The notes below the pieces were generated by a model, which worked only from the letters and a program-made list of their open reading frames with translations, ran no database searches and was not told where the DNA came from. Made by a program: the position numbers and the translations under genes. Positions 23,050 to 35,269 of a stretch of DNA of 64,000 bases are shown one piece after another. The stretch is taken from NCBI GenBank assembly GCA_021442155.1, contig CM038215.1, positions 213,398,982 through 213,462,981 on the forward strand. Reading direction: 5' to 3'. Source of the DNA: Cymbidium sinense (Eukaryota; Streptophyta; Magnoliopsida; Asparagales; Orchidaceae). Each line of letters begins with the position of its first letter. Position 1 is the stretch's first letter.

Positions 23050-23992
23050 ATTAGAATGCTTCTAAGTCTCCTAGTATCATGAGCATTCTCTACTTATTCC
23101 CTTTGGATTCTTAAAATAAGTCTTCTCCTTGAATTTTCTCAATTGACTTTCCAAATATAACCAATCCTTTGATAGTCTGACATTGAAATCTTTGGAGATA
23201 ACAATCGTCTACTTTAATCGAGAGTATTCTTAGGGAATTTTATTTTCTAAGATGTAATTAACTATGGAGGCTTGCCTCTATAGGGAACTTAAGAACCTAG
23301 TTTAATATAAACCCTGCTTTATTCTTTCATGTAAAGCGAAAAAAAATCTCTGGTATATTCAAAGACCCATCATGCCTTAGGAGTCCTTATTGAGTGATTA
23401 GGTCCATTGAATGTCTCTATCTTTTGAGATAGTACATCATACCTCAATGTCGTACCCGATCACTTTAATAAGTACCCCCTACGATCTACGTGGTGTCCCT
23501 CCACTTCCAAAAATAAACACCACAAGTATGTTACTGGACTTTCGAGTATTTGAGTACTCCCTATCTACTCTCCATTGAATTTTGAAAAGAACTACACTAT
23601 TTGAATTATCCTGCTTGACTATCCAAATTTGCATAAATTCATTGATAATGATCTTTGAAATCTTTAGAGACATCAATTGATTACTTTAATTGAGAGTATT
23701 TTTACCAATCTCTTAAGATATAATTAACTATTGAGATTTGCCCCTATAGGGAACTAAAGCTTTAAATAAACCTTGATTTATTTTATCCATGTAAAATAGG
23801 GAAGAATCTCTAGTACACATAGACCCATCAGCCGTAGGAGTCCTTATTAGGTGATCGAGTCCATCGTAGGATGATTCTTTGTCTTTCGAGATAGTGTTCT
23901 ATTTCTTGACACCATACTCGATCATTTCAATAAGTACCCTCTAAGATCTACCTGGTGTTCCTACGACTTCAAATATAAACACCACACGTCAA
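23050..23992. repeat. Two-unit ~470-bp tandem duplication
   Basis: The segment ending AAATAAACACCAC at about 23,522 is repeated, ending AATATAAACACCAC near 23,993. Shared blocks include TTGAAATCTTTGGAGA, CTTTAATCGAGAGTATT, CTATAGGGAACT, AGGAGTCCTTATT and AAGTACCC. Divergence is moderate. The start of the first unit is approximate. Noncoding. Confidence 0.8.
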
Positions 23993-23994
23993 AA

Positions 23995-25650
23995 CTAGTA
24001 TTGGTCAAATCCAAATTAAACCTAGTCTAAAGGATAGCAAGTTCATAAAAAAAACTTAGTATAATCGTAGGAGTATAACTATGCTATGAATGAACTAAAT
24101 CACAATGTGCATGATTAGACCATAAAATTTACTCAATTAAGTAATTATGATCGAAGAAATGAAGGAGAGGTAGTTGTTGAAACTTAAAGGAATTAACTAA
24201 GTGTTAAAAGCTTGAGAAAGATATAATAATGAAATTAACTCAGTGAGGTATGATATCCATATGGTTAATGAATTAAATTATCAAAATGGTTCCACAAAAG
24301 ATTAATTTGTTTATGTTGTGTGAAGTAATCTTAAATGTGTATTCCCCCATTGAATTAGTTACCAACTTAGGTAAACAACCTTTGTGCACAAATGTTAGTG
24401 TGAAGGAAACAAACTTAAGTAGCCATTTCCATGAATAGAAAATAGCTTTAAATAAAATGTAATCACGAGTAAAGCAACATGCTAGTGAATGTAATGAATG
24501 ATCTTATCTTTATGTGTGGAATTATACATGTATGTTAACAAGGATTGCTCATGTCCTATGTCTTATCTTTAATTTATTTTTTATTTTGCTTTGGATAACC
24601 CTTTGCACATTGTCTTAAAACTTATATTATCTATTTTTTATTTATAAGTATTTGACTATTCATAATTATTCAAAATACATTATTAACTATATACTATATC
24701 TTTGGATGATATTTTGGCCCCTACTAAAGATAATTACTTAGTATTTTAATCTTAATATACTATTGATTGTGAGAAATATTTTTAAAAGCAAACTAACTTG
24801 ATAGAATCCCAATGTAAATTTTCTAGTTATTTTTAATATTTTCAAAATTTATTTTTTAAAGTTCAAATTTAGGTCATATTTTCTTTGCAAATTATCTAAT
24901 TTTTTTAAGCATTTAAAAAATTTATAATAATTTTTATAATAGTTTTCATTCATATCATATTGGGGACATATTTTAATTTTTTACCAACTTTTAATAACAT
25001 TTATAAATTTTATAAAATTTTAAATAATTGAATTTCTTATTATAATCTAACTTGATGGTCCAAATTATTTGAAAAAGTTTATGAAAATTTTTATAATAGT
25101 GTAAATTCACATTATAAATGCTCCATGAAGTCTTTAAAATTTTTCAAATTATATTTTAGTTATTATTATTATTTGAACTATAGATAATTATCTTTAAAAA
25201 CTAATAACTTTTACATTATGGTTCAAATGACTTAGGGTTAATCTTTAATGTCAATCAAGACCTCCCCAAGATTTTTTTTTTTAAATCATTTATTAACTTA
25301 AATTAATTATGATAGAGATTAATTTAAATTTTAAAATTATAAAAAATAGAGATAATCAACTTTTAGCATTTTGCTTAGAGTTCCTACATATAGAAGTAAT
25401 TATGATAAAATTTTCAAGTAATTTAGGTTAATAAATCATCCAAAATAAAAATAAATAAATATTAAAAAAAGGGTCAGATCAATGTGCGATTTGGCTTGAT
25501 TTAAGTCATTATATTTTATTTAAAATTGATCCAATGACTATGGGATTATCTTCTACCTCTCAAAAATTCAGGTTGAGATTGAGTCAATGTGACCCAAGCC
25601 TAGCTTAATTTAATTTCTTCTTATATAAGCCTCTTTTAGTGAATTGATAC
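23995..25650. other. AT-rich unassigned DNA
   Basis: No gene, no clear mobile-element domain. Long A/T-rich runs from about 24,830 to 25,450. Confidence 0.5.
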
Positions 25651-25654
25651 AATG

Positions 25655-26875
25655 GAAAGATTCAAGAGACTAAGAGGGATTGAATGTATAGCTAACCAAG
25701 CTATGATAATGCCAAAACACATAAGAAGACCAAGGTTGTAAACTAAGGTAGGGGGAGGCTATTAATATTACTTTAAGGAATCAAGAAAGTAGATACTGAG
25801 TGGAACATGATGTAATTAATTTTTTAAACTCACGAATAGCTAAATCACCATGGGAATTAGGCTAAGATGTGATAGATGAGTGGTTCAACTAAGAGCTTGC
25901 CACCTTCATTGAGAGTTAGGTGTTTGAGCTAGCTCAATGGATTGGGGGAGGCTAGGAATGCTCAATTCTTTTTTTTTTTTTTTTGAGCCCAACGAGTGTG
26001 TATAAATCATTTTCCCTATAGGGGAGGCCTCCTCTTTATATTGCCATAGACCTAAGCTTAACCATTGATAAACATGGCCAAGCTTGGGTTATCCAACAAC
26101 TTGAAGCCAAGTGGTGCCATGGGAGGACTATAAGTTACATGGCTTAGAGAAACTTGGAAAGGCTTAATTAGATTGGTCTACATGCCCTATGTTTAATTTT
26201 TGGTAAATGTTTTCTATTCCATATTAACCTCCTTATTGTCCCATTTAACACTCATTGAATTAATGAAAGATTCAGGAGACTAAGAGGGATTGAATGTATA
26301 GCTAACCAAGCTATGATAATGCCAAAACACATAAGAAGACCAAGGTTGTAAACTAAGGTAGGGGGAGGCTATTAATATTACTTTAAGGAATCAAGAAAGT
26401 AGATACTGAGTGGAACATGATGTAATTAATTTTTTAAACTCACGAATAGCTAAATCACCATGGGAATTAGGCTAAGATGTGATAGATGAGTGGTTCAACT
26501 AAGAGCTTGCCACCTTCATTGAGAGTTAGGTGTTTGAGCTAGCTCAATGGATTGGAGGAGGCTAGGAATGCTCAATTCTTTTTTTTTTTTGAGCCCAAGG
26601 AGTGTGTATAAATCATTTTCCCTATAGGGGAGGCCTCCTCTTTATATTGCCATAGACCTAAGCTTAACCATTGATAAACATGGCCAAGCTTGGGTTATCC
26701 AACAACTTGAAGCCAAGTGGTGCCATGGGAGGACTATAAGTTACATGGCTTAGAGAAACTTGGAAAGGCTTATTTGGATTGGTCTACATGCCCTATGTTT
26801 AATTTTTGGTAAATATTTTCTATTCCATATTAACCTCCTTATTGGCCCATTTAACACTCATTGAATTAATGGGCC
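25655..26875. repeat. Nearly identical 610-bp tandem duplication
   Basis: Unit 1 (about 25,655-26,264) and unit 2 (about 26,265-26,875) align base for base with only a handful of differences: GGGGGAG/GGAGGAG, AACGAG/AAGGAG, AATTAGATT/ATTTGGATT, TTGTCCC/TTGGCCC, and a T-run of 16 versus 12. The period is 610 before the T-run and about 606 after it. Noncoding. The high identity points to a recent duplication or an assembly duplication. Confidence 0.95.
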
Positions 26876-26879
26876 AGGT

Positions 26880-28200
26880 TGACCCATTTGGAGTAGTCAA
26901 ACCAATTTTGGTTGAACTATGGAAATATTTATAAGGTTCATTTCTAAAACCCCTCCCATGGGCATGGAATGATTTTTCCATTTGGTTGATCTAATCCCAC
27001 CATAAGGATATAATGGTTTGAGCCCAAATTAGGTATGTTAGCCCATTTCATCAATACATCTTTTGAAGAAGTAAGCCTCACCTTATTATAGATTAACTTA
27101 GATACAGTATAAAGAGTGTCTGGAGCCTTTAAACCTCTTTAAATTACTTGAAACTTTCTAGTTGGGTTTTGGGGACATTTTCTATCTATTAAAATTGTTT
27201 CTTTTACATGACTAGTCTTCAAAAAATTCTACAAAAAATTGCTTAAACATGTTAAAAAAATTTGCAAAACCTTCCATATCGGAATCAGACATCTTGCTAG
27301 ATTAAAACAAAAATTTCCAAAAGTTTTTTTAATTATAAAATAAATAAATATACTAGGTATGCCATTTTTTAGATTTCTCATGCCAAAACATACTCATGGT
27401 AAAAATTTTAGTTTAATTTAGGCCATTAGATTATTTAAAGAAAAAATTATAATAAAATATTCTAAAATTACAAAAGGTTAGATCAACGGGTGGTTTGGCT
27501 CAATCTCAGCTAACTTATGCATATATAATCACTTAGTGGGTGTTTTCATATTATTTCTAGGCCGCATTGAGGAAAAGGGTCGGGCTTAGTTATTTATAGA
27601 GCTTAACACTTCAAGCATGTATGAAGATAATGATAAGAAGACCTACTTTTAAGGATGCTTGTTCATGAATGTAATACATAGGTTTGAAAAAAAAATCAAA
27701 ATTCATTAAGTCTTTTATTGTGAATAATAATACAAGTTAATAAATTACATGATACAACTGCAAAAAAATAATAATAATAAGGGCATTTTAGATGAGAATA
27801 TCTTAGCTTTATTGATGAATTAACTTTCATCATTAAGTCACTTAAATGAAAAGGCAAATTTCTTCAACATGATTAAAGATGATTCTACATCATAAAAGGT
27901 ATGCATGAAATTACATATAAAGATTTGGATAATGATTTTAGTATTCTTCTGAAAGATTATATAAAATTAAAAAGAAAATATAATATTTTGGAAAAAAAAC
28001 ATAAGAATTTTAAAACTCATTTTTTTAACTAAAAAAAAAAAAATAATAATGGCTTGAAAAGGCTAGTTGTTTATTAGAAAAATATATTTTGATATTCAAA
28101 TTAGAAAGAAAAAAATATTTTATAAAGTGAGATTTGATTTTCTTTTAAAATTTTCAACTCATTCTAGCACTACATATAAAAAAATGTTGGTGAAGAGGAT
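26880..28200. other. Unassigned AT-rich DNA left of the minus-strand gypsy element
   Basis: No gene. Contains poly-A runs near 28,028-28,042. The last ~20 bases before 28,204 read as the start of a retrotransposon interior on the minus strand (see the primer-binding-site entry). Confidence 0.4.
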
Positions 28201-28203
28201 CAA

Positions 28204-28215
28204 GCTCTGATACCA
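28204..28215 (-). other. Primer-binding site complementary to initiator tRNA-Met, outside the left LTR
   Basis: GCTCTGATACCA on the plus strand is the exact reverse complement of TGGTATCAGAGC, the classic plant retrotransposon primer-binding site for initiator tRNA-Met. It lies six bases left of the left LTR, where a target-site duplication would be expected instead. This implies that the left LTR is also the 5' LTR of a second minus-strand element whose interior, to the left, is lost. Confidence 0.75.
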
Positions 28216-28221
28216 AAAATT

Positions 28222-28898
28222 TGATGAGGGTGACCATGGAGAGAAGGATGTCACAGTGGATATGAAGAAAGAGATGTTCTAATTTTCTTCTCTCAGCAAA
28301 GTTGAAGGAAGATGAAGATCTTCCACTCTCAAAAGTGGAAGAAGTCTGAAGTTCTATTCATCAATGTAGAATGATAACTAGATATCACCGAATCTCTTGG
28401 TTGGCAGCCACCAAGCTCTAACACATAATTTTTCATTCCAAATTTCACATAAAAGTCAAAAGTTATTTCCTTGGACAGAATAATTCATTTAAATAGTACA
28501 ATACTCAAAGGGATTCTTCCCTTGGAGAGAAAACTAATAAAAAAACTAAAAAAAATAAGTTAGAACTTTCATTTCACAGCATCGCGACGCCAATGAACCA
28601 GCGCCAAGACACCATATCTCAATGCCAAGGTGCTAGGTTTTCAGTGTCCAAATACTAAAACCTACAGAGTGCAACATCGAGACACTAGACCCACACTTAT
28701 AAATTGAACACATGAAATCACTTAATTTCAATCACAACTCTAATACAACACTTAAACATGATTAAATATAATTATGGGTAGATAATACAACATAGGAAAC
28801 ATAAATCCACAACACATAAAATTTATTAAAAGTCCTCATGAGTTCAAACTTTGGTTTTATACCTAGTGATAGGTCCTTTCCTCTTTTGATGTGCTACA
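28222..28898 (-). repeat. 3' LTR of the minus-strand gypsy element
   Basis: On the plus strand it starts TGATGAGGGTG and ends GTGCTACA. It aligns with 32,817-33,520. Short direct repeats of AAAGTGGAAGAAGT-type words occur within it. Confidence 0.85.
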
Positions 28899-31800
28899 TT
28901 AACTCCCTTGGGCTTGAAAGAACTCATATCTAAAGATTTAAAATTCTAAAGGCCTTTAAGAAGTTTGGAGACGAAGCTCTATAGTTCTTCTAAAGTCATC
29001 AATGTATCCTCACTTGATGGCTTATCTTTCCACCTTACTAAGAATCTCTACTTGTACTATCATCTATGAGTGCAGTCGTGATGATGTTCTCTACCTCAAA
29101 TAATGTTGGTTAGATATGTATCTACAAATAATTTTTATCTCCTCCTACAAAAGTAGCATCCAATAAATTTATAGGTTGAGTAACTCTTTTACAAGATATT
29201 AAATATTTCACAATGAAAATATGTCTAATAAACATGTGAGGGGGCAATTCAAGAACATAAGCATTAGTACTAAGTTTCATAATAATTTTGAATGGCCCAA
29301 ATGCTCTCACTTGTAACTTCTTATATTTGTGAAAGAAAGTCTCTCAGGATAGATATGAACCAATACATAATCACCTATCTCATATTTTTAAAAATAGTTA
29401 TCATTATTCTATTATTCAGCATGCTTATCATTTTATATTTTCAATTATTTATTTATGTCTTCATGAAGGCTATGAAAATAACATGCAAATGTATATGTTG
29501 AATTAGAAAATGCATAAGTAGGTGTATTAGTTAGGTCAATAAGCATTTTAGGGTTATATTTATAAACTATCTCGAAAGGTGATTTATGGGTTGTTCTAAA
29601 AATGGAATTATTGTATACAAATTTAGATATAAGTCATGTTAAATCCCAGTTTCCAAATTTTTAAACTAAATACCTTAGTAAATATTATAATATCATATTG
29701 ACTACTTTTGTCTGTCCATCTGTTCGTGGATGAAATGCATAAAAGAATTTTAATTATGTTTTCATTAGTTTTCATAAGATTTTTCTAAAATAGGATACAA
29801 ATTTGACGTCTCTGTCAAAAACTATAGTAGACAGGACTCCGTACAATGTAATAATTTTTTTAAAGAATGATATTGCTATGTGAGATGCATCATTAGATTT
29901 TGAATAAGGTATGAAATGTGTCATCTTAGAAAATCAATCTACAATGATAAATATATTATTATGTTCATGCGGTGTTCTAGGTAAACATAACGTGAAATCT
30001 ATGGATAGTCACATGAATGCACTAGGGGTGTATGAAAGACCGAATAGCATGACTAACCATTCATAAATACCATTGAAAGTTTTGAACACTATCTTTCATT
30101 CATCATCCTATTTAATCTTTATCTGATGGCACTCACTTCTCAAATCAATTTTAGATAATAATGATGAACTTGAAATAAGATACAACATGCATCTAATTTA
30201 TGTATAAGAAACTTATATTTTATTGTGATCTTATTTACTACTCTGTTATCAATACACATTCTTCAAGTTTCATCTTTCTTAGGAGTTAAAAGAGCAGGTA
30301 TAGCACAAGGACTAAGACTTTCTTGGATAAAATCCTTCTTCAAAAGTTCATCTATTTATCGTTTTAACTCTATGTACTTAGTTGGATTCATCCTATAATG
30401 AGGTAAGTTAGGTATTTGTGAATAAGGAATCAAATTTATATTATGTTGTATATTTCTTAATGGTGGCAGTTCAAGTAAGTCATCAAAGATCAAATTATTA
30501 AATTCACTTAATGAATCTAAAATTATAGCAGGTACATTGTGTTCTTCAGTATCAATGAATATTTTTAAAAAGTGCAAGATAAATAAGTAGAATCATTGAA
30601 CTCTCTAGCTAAGCGTCTAAACTCCAAGGTTGTGATTTGAATACTAAGATATCCACTTATATTACCATGTATATCAGAAATATCTTCCCTATAGCTATAT
30701 GGTGATATCACTATCAACTAGAGTTTTGCATTCCTCCTTTGATTGGGTTTGGGTTGTAGTTTAGAATTGGGTTTGTGAGGAGGTGTAGGAAGAATTCTAC
30801 GAGGGGGTGTGATTGACCTATTTTCTATAGGTTTTATAGGAATAACTTGATTATTTTTTCATTATAAAATACATATGTATTTTCACACCAACAATGGATC
30901 ACATTCAAGTTATATAGTCATAATCTTTTTAATAAGATATGAGCTATTTTCATTATAAGATCATCACACCAAATTTGAACAAGATATCTGTTAGTGATAT
31001 GTATGGATGTGTGATTTACCCAACTGACTAAAAATGGTTCTAAGCGAGATTCAATTGTAAGATTGGCTCTAGAGATAACATGTGTTGATATAACATTCAT
31101 ATATTCATTTCATCTATTACTAGCTTACATTGTTTTCTTTGCATATGACATACATAGAAAAAAATATTCCACCTTCTTCAATCTTCTTCTTCCCTAGAAG
31201 TAATCATGTACATTATAATTAATATTGGATTATCTATATTTAGACCTACTTCTACATCAAATAGAGGTCTATCATCATGTATCTCTTCAAAATCTTCTTC
31301 TTTTCTAAATCCTCTAATTTATCTAGGAACATGATATTTTTCATACATTGATTTTGCATATGACCTTCTTATGACATTAAAGCAAACTATCACTTTTCAT
31401 TTTAAGAGGTAATTGTTTTATTAGGGTTCATCTTATAAGTGTTGTTCTATGTAGAAGAATTAGGTTTAATGATAGACTATTGTGATTGAGATGTAGGCAT
31501 ATATTTAAAAGTAACTTGAGATTTCATGTTGGATGTGGATGCAACTTTCTTATGCTTTCTAGGAGTAAAGCACAATGAAAGGTGTCCTCTGAGGCCTAGG
31601 GATCATGAAGCTCTTCATTCTTAATATCTTCTCTTAAACCAATGATAAACTTATTAGTTATTTGCCACTCTTGATCAATGCATTGAGCTTTAGCTATTAA
31701 GTCTTCCAATGTGTTTAATATACTCAACTACTGATATAATTCTTTTCTTAAGAGTAGTCAATTATTTGAGGAGCCTTTTATCATGATTTATAGGACAGTA

Positions 31801-32800
31801 TTTTGTCCTTAGGATTTTTCATTTCTACCAATGTCATGAGATTTCTACCATATCTCTTTTTTTTAGCTAAAATTTTATTCTAATAAACTTTTGCATGGCC
31901 TACTAGTTTCATTTTAGCAAATATTGTCCATTGATACTCATCCATATGATACTAATCAAAGAGGTTGTTCACTTGGGTTAATCAATCTAAAAATTTATTG
32001 AGGTCATGAACACCGTCTATATTGGGGCTTCTATTTTAATTTATTTTATAGGTTATTATGATATTTTATGGATCTTAAGATGAACTTGTCTAAGGGTGTT
32101 CCTTAGGTTTGGCCTTCTCGCATGACACTCTCGAAAAAGTTTAATATTTTCCCCTCCAAATTTGTGTGGTAAGGTTCATGAGTAGGTCTTTTACTTTAGT
32201 AAAATTTTGTTCATTTTTCATGAAAATCTCATCTATTCTTCTAGTTAAGTCCTCTAGTTGGTCCAAACTAATGGATTTAAGTGGCATGAGGTTTAACAAA
32301 AAATAAGTATGACACACTAAATGAAAATTTTAAATATGTAATAAATGAATTAAACTTAACACAAATGTGATGCACAAATTTTTGAAAAAAATTAGCCTTC
32401 AATAAGCACAAAGTAACTTGTTGATACTACAAAATATTAAGCACACTTAAAAAATAAAACAAACATAAGATCTTTAAGGATCTGACTTTGATTTTTATGT
32501 AAAGTTAGTATCTAGGTTAAGCTATTTAGAGAACTCTTCCTTACTTAAGTTGTCACTCAAGTATGATGGCTTTTGGTGAGGTTAAGCAGGGTAAAGATTA
32601 GACTTTATAGGTAGAGACAACTAGTTTGTAGTAGCACAAACATTCATAGAATTGCTTATCACATATATTAAGTATGCGTTTCTAAGAAAATACACTAATT
32701 TTATAAAGAAAATTACACAAAATCTAAAATATAGAACTAACTTTGCTTGGAATTGATATGGATTATTTGCAAACACATTCTCCATGCCTCCAAGCCTTGT
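28899..32800 (-). pseudogene. Broken, internally deleted gag-pol of the minus-strand gypsy element
   Basis: From right to left: a decayed zinc knuckle at about 31,343-31,386; the protease/RT linker in the open stretch 30,356-30,577, with LPPLRNIQHNINLIP and PNLPHYRMNP; RT N-terminus at about 30,262-30,350 ([19 protein letters not shown]); RT motif-A region with LRSECHQIKIK replacing the usual LRSGYHQI near 30,120-30,145; GIYEWLVMLFGLS near 30,040; then directly the integrase core (IFIIVD near 29,945, KMTHFI) without RNase H or the integrase zinc domain. TPFEIVYKYNPK is at about 29,540-29,588. The C-terminal stretch 29,122-29,310 reads MRAFGPFKIIMKLSTNAYV. Many stops. The plus-strand frame 29,292-29,501 is a shadow. 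Confidence 0.88.
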
Positions 32801-32816
32801 GCTTTGATATCAAAAT

Positions 32817-33520
32817 TGCTTAAATATAAGATGCAGAGAGAAGGATGTTATAATAATAGTGGAGAAAGAGCAGATCTAATGCTCTTCCACTCATCAAAGT
32901 GGAAGGAATATGAAGATCTTGCACTCTTCAAAGTGGAAGAAGTATGAAGTTTTACTCACCAAAGTAGAATGGTAGAGAGAGATCACCGAATCTTCCAGAT
33001 CGTTGGCCACCAAGCTCCAACTAAAGAGTTTTCACTCTAAAATTCACACAAAAGCTAAAGTTCTTTCCTTAGGAAGAATAGTTCATTTAAAGTACAATAC
33101 TCTAAGGGATGTGTCCCGTAGGGAGAAAACTACCAAATAACAAAAAAAAGTTGGAACCTTCATTTTGTTGTGCCGAGCCTCCATGAACTAGCATTGATGT
33201 GCCATGAACTAGGGCTGCAACATCACAGTCTAGCGTCGAGGTGCATATCCTAATGCTAAGGCGCATCGAGGCAGCATCGAGGCACTAGAAAGGTAGCGCT
33301 GAGACGCAAAACACAAACTTATGAAATTGAACACATGAACTTTAATGTTTTCAACCATAACTCTAATACAATATTTACACATGATTAAATACAACCATGA
33401 GTACATAATATAATATATGAAACATAAATCCACAACACATAAAATCTATTTAAAATTCTCTTGAGTTCAGCTTTAATTTTGGACCTAGCGATAGGTCCTT
33501 TTCTCCAATGATGTGCTACA
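32817..33520 (-). repeat. 5' LTR of the minus-strand gypsy element
   Basis: On the plus strand it starts TGCTTAAATAT and ends GTGCTACA. Aligns with 28,222-28,898. The frame at 33,230-33,433 (-) and the frame running into its start at 32,747-32,947 (+) are not genes. Confidence 0.85.
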
Positions 33521-33922
33521 TCAAATATAAGTTAAAAATAACATTTATCATTATAATTCTACTCATTCCCATGCACATCACCAACATCATTATAGATCAT
33601 ATGCTAATACAAAAGTAAAATGTAATTTCATTGAAAGGAAGGGGTATATTTTATTTTAATATCATGCACAAAAATATTAATCTTTTTTTCTAATCAACAT
33701 ATGTATGGGTATCAAAAGGTGCCACCTTGTATTACATTTCACATACTATATCTCATATCTTATATATTAATTTTGAGCTAATTACTCTCAAGTTAAAATA
33801 GTTTTGATGTTGAGCCATAAAATTTCAACTTATTTTATACTTATTCAAAATTGTCAATAAATGATAAGAATAATCATTCCAGAACTCTTTGGATGAAACC
33901 AAAAAAATAAGAGATTTATTAA

Positions 33923-34176
33923 GGGGTTGTTTGGGATCAATTTTATTTTGTATTTTTATTTTTAAAAATATATTTATTTAATGTATTTTAAAGTATTTTT
34001 ATTTTTTATTTTCAAAAATAAATAATATTATTTTTAAAAATATTTAAAATAATTTTTAAATATTTTAAATATTTTTAAAGATAACTATTATCAGCAACTA
34101 TATTTTTTTAATAAAATATAAATAAAATAAAATAATAATAATAATTAATAAAAAAATAAAAGTGATCTCAAACGGG
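33923..34176. repeat. MITE-like AT-rich element with ~20-bp inverted ends
   Basis: TGTTTGGGATCAATTTTATT at the left end matches the reverse complement of AATAAAAGTGATCTCAAACG at the right end with few mismatches. ATTTATTAA left and ATTTTTAAA right of the element may be a decayed target-site duplication. There is no coding capacity. It resembles the block at 2,199-2,470. Confidence 0.65.
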
Positions 34177-34273
34177 ATTTTTAAATATCGAAGGTTAACA
34201 TATTCTAAATAGGTAAATGAAAAAAAAATAAAAAAAAAAACAAATCGTCGGATGCAGCAGCTTATATTTTTTT

Positions 34274-34277
<4 letters not shown>

Positions 34278-34313
<36 letters not shown>
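34278..34313. repeat. (TA)n microsatellite
   Basis: An uninterrupted TA dinucleotide run of about 36 bases, directly upstream of the foldback element. Confidence 0.95.
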
Positions 34314-34316
<3 letters not shown>

Positions 34317-34338
34317 ATTTAATTTTATGTTCTAGATT

Positions 34339-34672
34339 TTGGCTTCATTTGACTAAGTTTTTTTAGTACGTTTTACTTTTGAAAGCGTGAATTTTTAATT
34401 TTGATACCCATTTAAATAGTGTACTTTTTGAAATTGAGTTTTAACTCCATCTCACTAAGCTACGTTTAATTTCTTTTGAATTTCAAAAATTTGGTTTAAA
34501 ATATTTCCTGAAAAGTTATTTGTCTTTTGCTTTTTGAAAATGGGCTAAAACGGAGAGATGTAGCTAAAATATAGTTTCAAAAAGCACATTATTCAAATGG
34601 GTATCAAAATTAAAAATTCATGCTCTCAAGTATTAAAAAAATCCTCCGAAATGAAATCTAAAGCTCCATTTT
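34339..34672. repeat. Foldback element with ~110-bp inverted arms
   Basis: The left arm (about 34,340-34,452) and right arm (about 34,553-34,665) are inverted copies. A 25-base stretch is perfectly inverted: 34,389-34,413 against 34,595-34,619. The rest of the arms matches with scattered mismatches and a small gap. A loop of about 100 bases separates them. Such single-stranded hairpins are typical of foldback MITEs and, if transcribed, of siRNA or young miRNA-like precursors. No coding sequence. Confidence 0.88.
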
Positions 34673-34975
34673 AACCCTTTTTTAAAAGGAGGATTTATAT
34701 ACATACCACACAATTCTTATGAATTTACCTATTTTACACCTAAACTTTAATTTTTACTTAAATAGTACCTAAATATTTATTATTATATCAAAAATATCAC
34801 CTTTGTTACTTTTTTCAAGTAAAATGTACTTTTTGAGCATAGAGAAAATATTAGTTTTATAAATATTTAAAATTGAATGTGAAATATGTAAATATAAAAA
34901 AATTGCGTGATATATATGTAAATTTCCCATTTTAAAAAACAAAAATAAATAATTTTTCAAAAAATATTTTAAAAC

Positions 34976-34990
34976 AACTTTTGAAGAATC
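34976..34990. other. Left target-site duplication of the L1 LINE
   Basis: AACTTTTGAAGAATC matches AACTTTTCAAGAATC at 40,508-40,522 with one mismatch in 15. It marks the 5' boundary of the insertion. Confidence 0.85.
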
Positions 34991-35269
34991 AGACAATTTT
35001 ACACATCCCACGCAGAATTAATCAGCTTATGGTTTTGCTAGGGCAAACCTTTTCTTCCTCCCGTGGTTCCTCCTCCTTCAGCCCTCCTCAAGCTCTTCTT
35101 TATTGCAGGCTCTCCCTCGACCTGGGTGAGGGCAGGAGACCTCTATTATGGTGAGATGAACTCCGGTTAGTTCAGCGTGCTTTTCCCCACTTTCAAGTCC
35201 CTCCTCCTTCCTTCTCTTCTTGGAGAATACCTCCTCTTCCGTCAAGTATTTGGAAAGATCTTCTTCTAG

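Larger units (their letters stand above)
28222..33520 (-). mobile_element. Degenerate Ty3/gypsy LTR retrotransposon, minus strand, internally deleted
   Basis: LTRs at 28,222-28,898 (3' LTR) and 32,817-33,520 (5' LTR) align over most of their length (TCACCGAATCT, GATAGGTCCTTT, GATGTGCTACA). A polypurine tract (reverse of AACTCCCTTG, 28,901-28,910) flanks the left LTR, and a decayed primer-binding site (GCTTTGATATCA, 32,801-32,812) flanks the right one; both give minus orientation. Reading from right to left the remains are gag with a zinc knuckle, the protease/RT linker, RT, integrase core and integrase C-terminus. RNase H is missing. No target-site duplication was found. Confidence 0.9.

Noticed and set aside
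29292..29501. 69-codon hydrophobic plus-strand frame
   Set aside because: Shadow of the minus-strand integrase region of the gypsy element.
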